From Frankiaceae bacterium (lineage in GTDB: Bacteria; Actinomycetota; Actinomycetes; JAFAQI01), in the NCBI GenBank assembly GCA_030840615.1, contig JAVEEE010000012.1:1-5163 (forward strand): a DNA stretch of 5,163 nt, read 5' to 3'. Below, one piece after another: positions 4,699 through 5,163 of the stretch. How positions within the stretch are numbered: position 1 is the first letter of the stretch; each line of letters opens with the position of its first letter. A program made the translations under genes and the position numbers. The notes under the pieces were generated by a model, which made no database searches, was not told where the DNA came from, and worked only from the letters and a program-made list of their open reading frames with translations.

Positions 4699-5163
4699 TC
4701 AACGAGGGGATGACGGTCCGAGCAGCTGGCGGCCCTTGGCTGCCGCGTGGAGCTGGTTGTGCACCCCGAGCTTGCCCATCACGTGCTGCAGATGCGTTCG
4801 CACCGTGCTGATCGACAGTCCGAGGCCGACGGCGATCTCGGCAGGGCCCTGACCGTCCGCGAGCATCCGCAGCACCTGGTGCTCGCGATCGGTCAGGCTC
4901 AGCACCGATGTCGTCTCGATCTGAGCCTCTGCATTGCCCTCGAGCAAGCCGTGCAAGATCTCGGTGACGCGGTCTCCCGGAAGAGCGACCTCGCCGGCGA
5001 TGACGTTTCCGATGGCGAGACGCAACGTCTCGGGTCCGGCCCTCGAGAGGCACGCGCCGTCAGCGCCGAGCTTGAGCCCGCGCAGAATCACCCCGAGGTC
5101 GTCGTCGTCGGTGACGAGCAGCACGCGCAGCTGCCGGCGGCCCGCACGGATGGCCCGCAGGAC
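4699..5163 (-). CDS. LuxR/NarL-family response regulator, 3' part (gene continues past right edge)
   Basis: The visible 154 residues are the C-terminal part of a two-component response regulator or degenerate relative. Residues 1-62 form the second half of a receiver-like domain. RVLLVTDDDD (13-22) matches beta-4 with the switch Thr, and KLGADGACLSRAG (31-43) matches the 'A.G..GYLLKDA' beta-5 region, with Arg41 where the conserved Lys normally sits. A linker follows, then a LuxR HTH (about 90-144): LTDREHQVLRMLADG, then AEIAVGLGLSISTVRTHL with the recognition helix, then VMGKLGVHN. The phospho-acceptor Asp lies outside the window. The frame is open to the last base, so a GTG at 5124 is an internal valine rather than the start: the upstream codons read VLRAIRAGRRQLR, which continues the receiver fold. 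Such proteins bind DNA as dimers, but the target is unknown. Its nearest downstream gene is gdh, 128 bp away. Confidence 0.88.
   Translation of the reverse strand, partial: VLRAIRAGRRQLRVLLVTDDDDLGVILRGLKLGADGACLSRAGPETLRLAIGNVIAGEVALPGDRVTEILHGLLEGNAEAQIETTSVLSLTDREHQVLRMLADGQGPAEIAVGLGLSISTVRTHLQHVMGKLGVHNQLHAAAKGRQLLGPSSPR

Noticed and set aside
4655..5053. Second minus-strand frame within the response-regulator gene
   Set aside because: It overlaps the LuxR HTH frame in a different phase and has only Arg-rich composition without a motif.

Overview
The window is high-GC DNA with dense coding, GTG starts and gene families typical of Actinomycetota. A DUF3263 gene followed directly by an N-terminally anchored LytR_C-domain gene is an arrangement I recall from mycobacteria (Rv0430-Rv0431/VirR), and the OtsA/OtsB trehalose pair also fits. 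I cannot name the genus from this sequence.

Layout from left to right. At 1-107 (+) there is the C-terminal tail of a protein that most resembles trehalose-6-phosphate synthase (OtsA). It ends 4 bp from the stop of a convergent metallo-beta-lactamase (MBL)-fold gene at 112-948 (-), whose metal-binding motif is unusual. A 135 bp divergent intergenic region with three copies of TTGACC separates that gene from a small NTF2-like/lumazine-binding-family gene at 1084-1455 (+). This converges on trehalose-6-phosphate phosphatase otsB at 1488-2315 (-). Further right, all genes are on the minus strand. In transcription order they are a partial NarL/LuxR-type response regulator entering from the right edge (4699-5163), glutamate dehydrogenase (3314-4570), a DUF3263 small helix-turn-helix-like protein (2943-3233), a LytR_C-domain membrane-anchored protein (2375-2878, probably extending to 2938), and otsB.

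Functionally, OtsA and OtsB form the two-step route from UDP-glucose (or another NDP-glucose) plus glucose-6-phosphate to trehalose. The two ots genes point at each other, and the MBL/NTF2-like divergent pair sits between them like an inserted cassette. DUF3263 and LytR_C genes are tightly spaced and probably cotranscribed, with a cell-envelope role likely for the LytR_C protein. Glutamate dehydrogenase is a housekeeping nitrogen/carbon enzyme that appears to have its own transcription unit. The response regulator is separated from gdh by 128 bp, so any regulatory link is speculative.

Most of the window is ordinary actinobacterial chromosome. No RNA genes, CRISPR arrays, insertion sequences or attachment sites were seen, and no stretch over 300 bp lacks a gene. 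The points most worth a second look are the MBL protein's HxDxDH site with flavodiiron-like signatures but no flavodoxin domain, its divergent partner and the TTGACC repeat between them, and a likely CTG start for the LytR_C protein.
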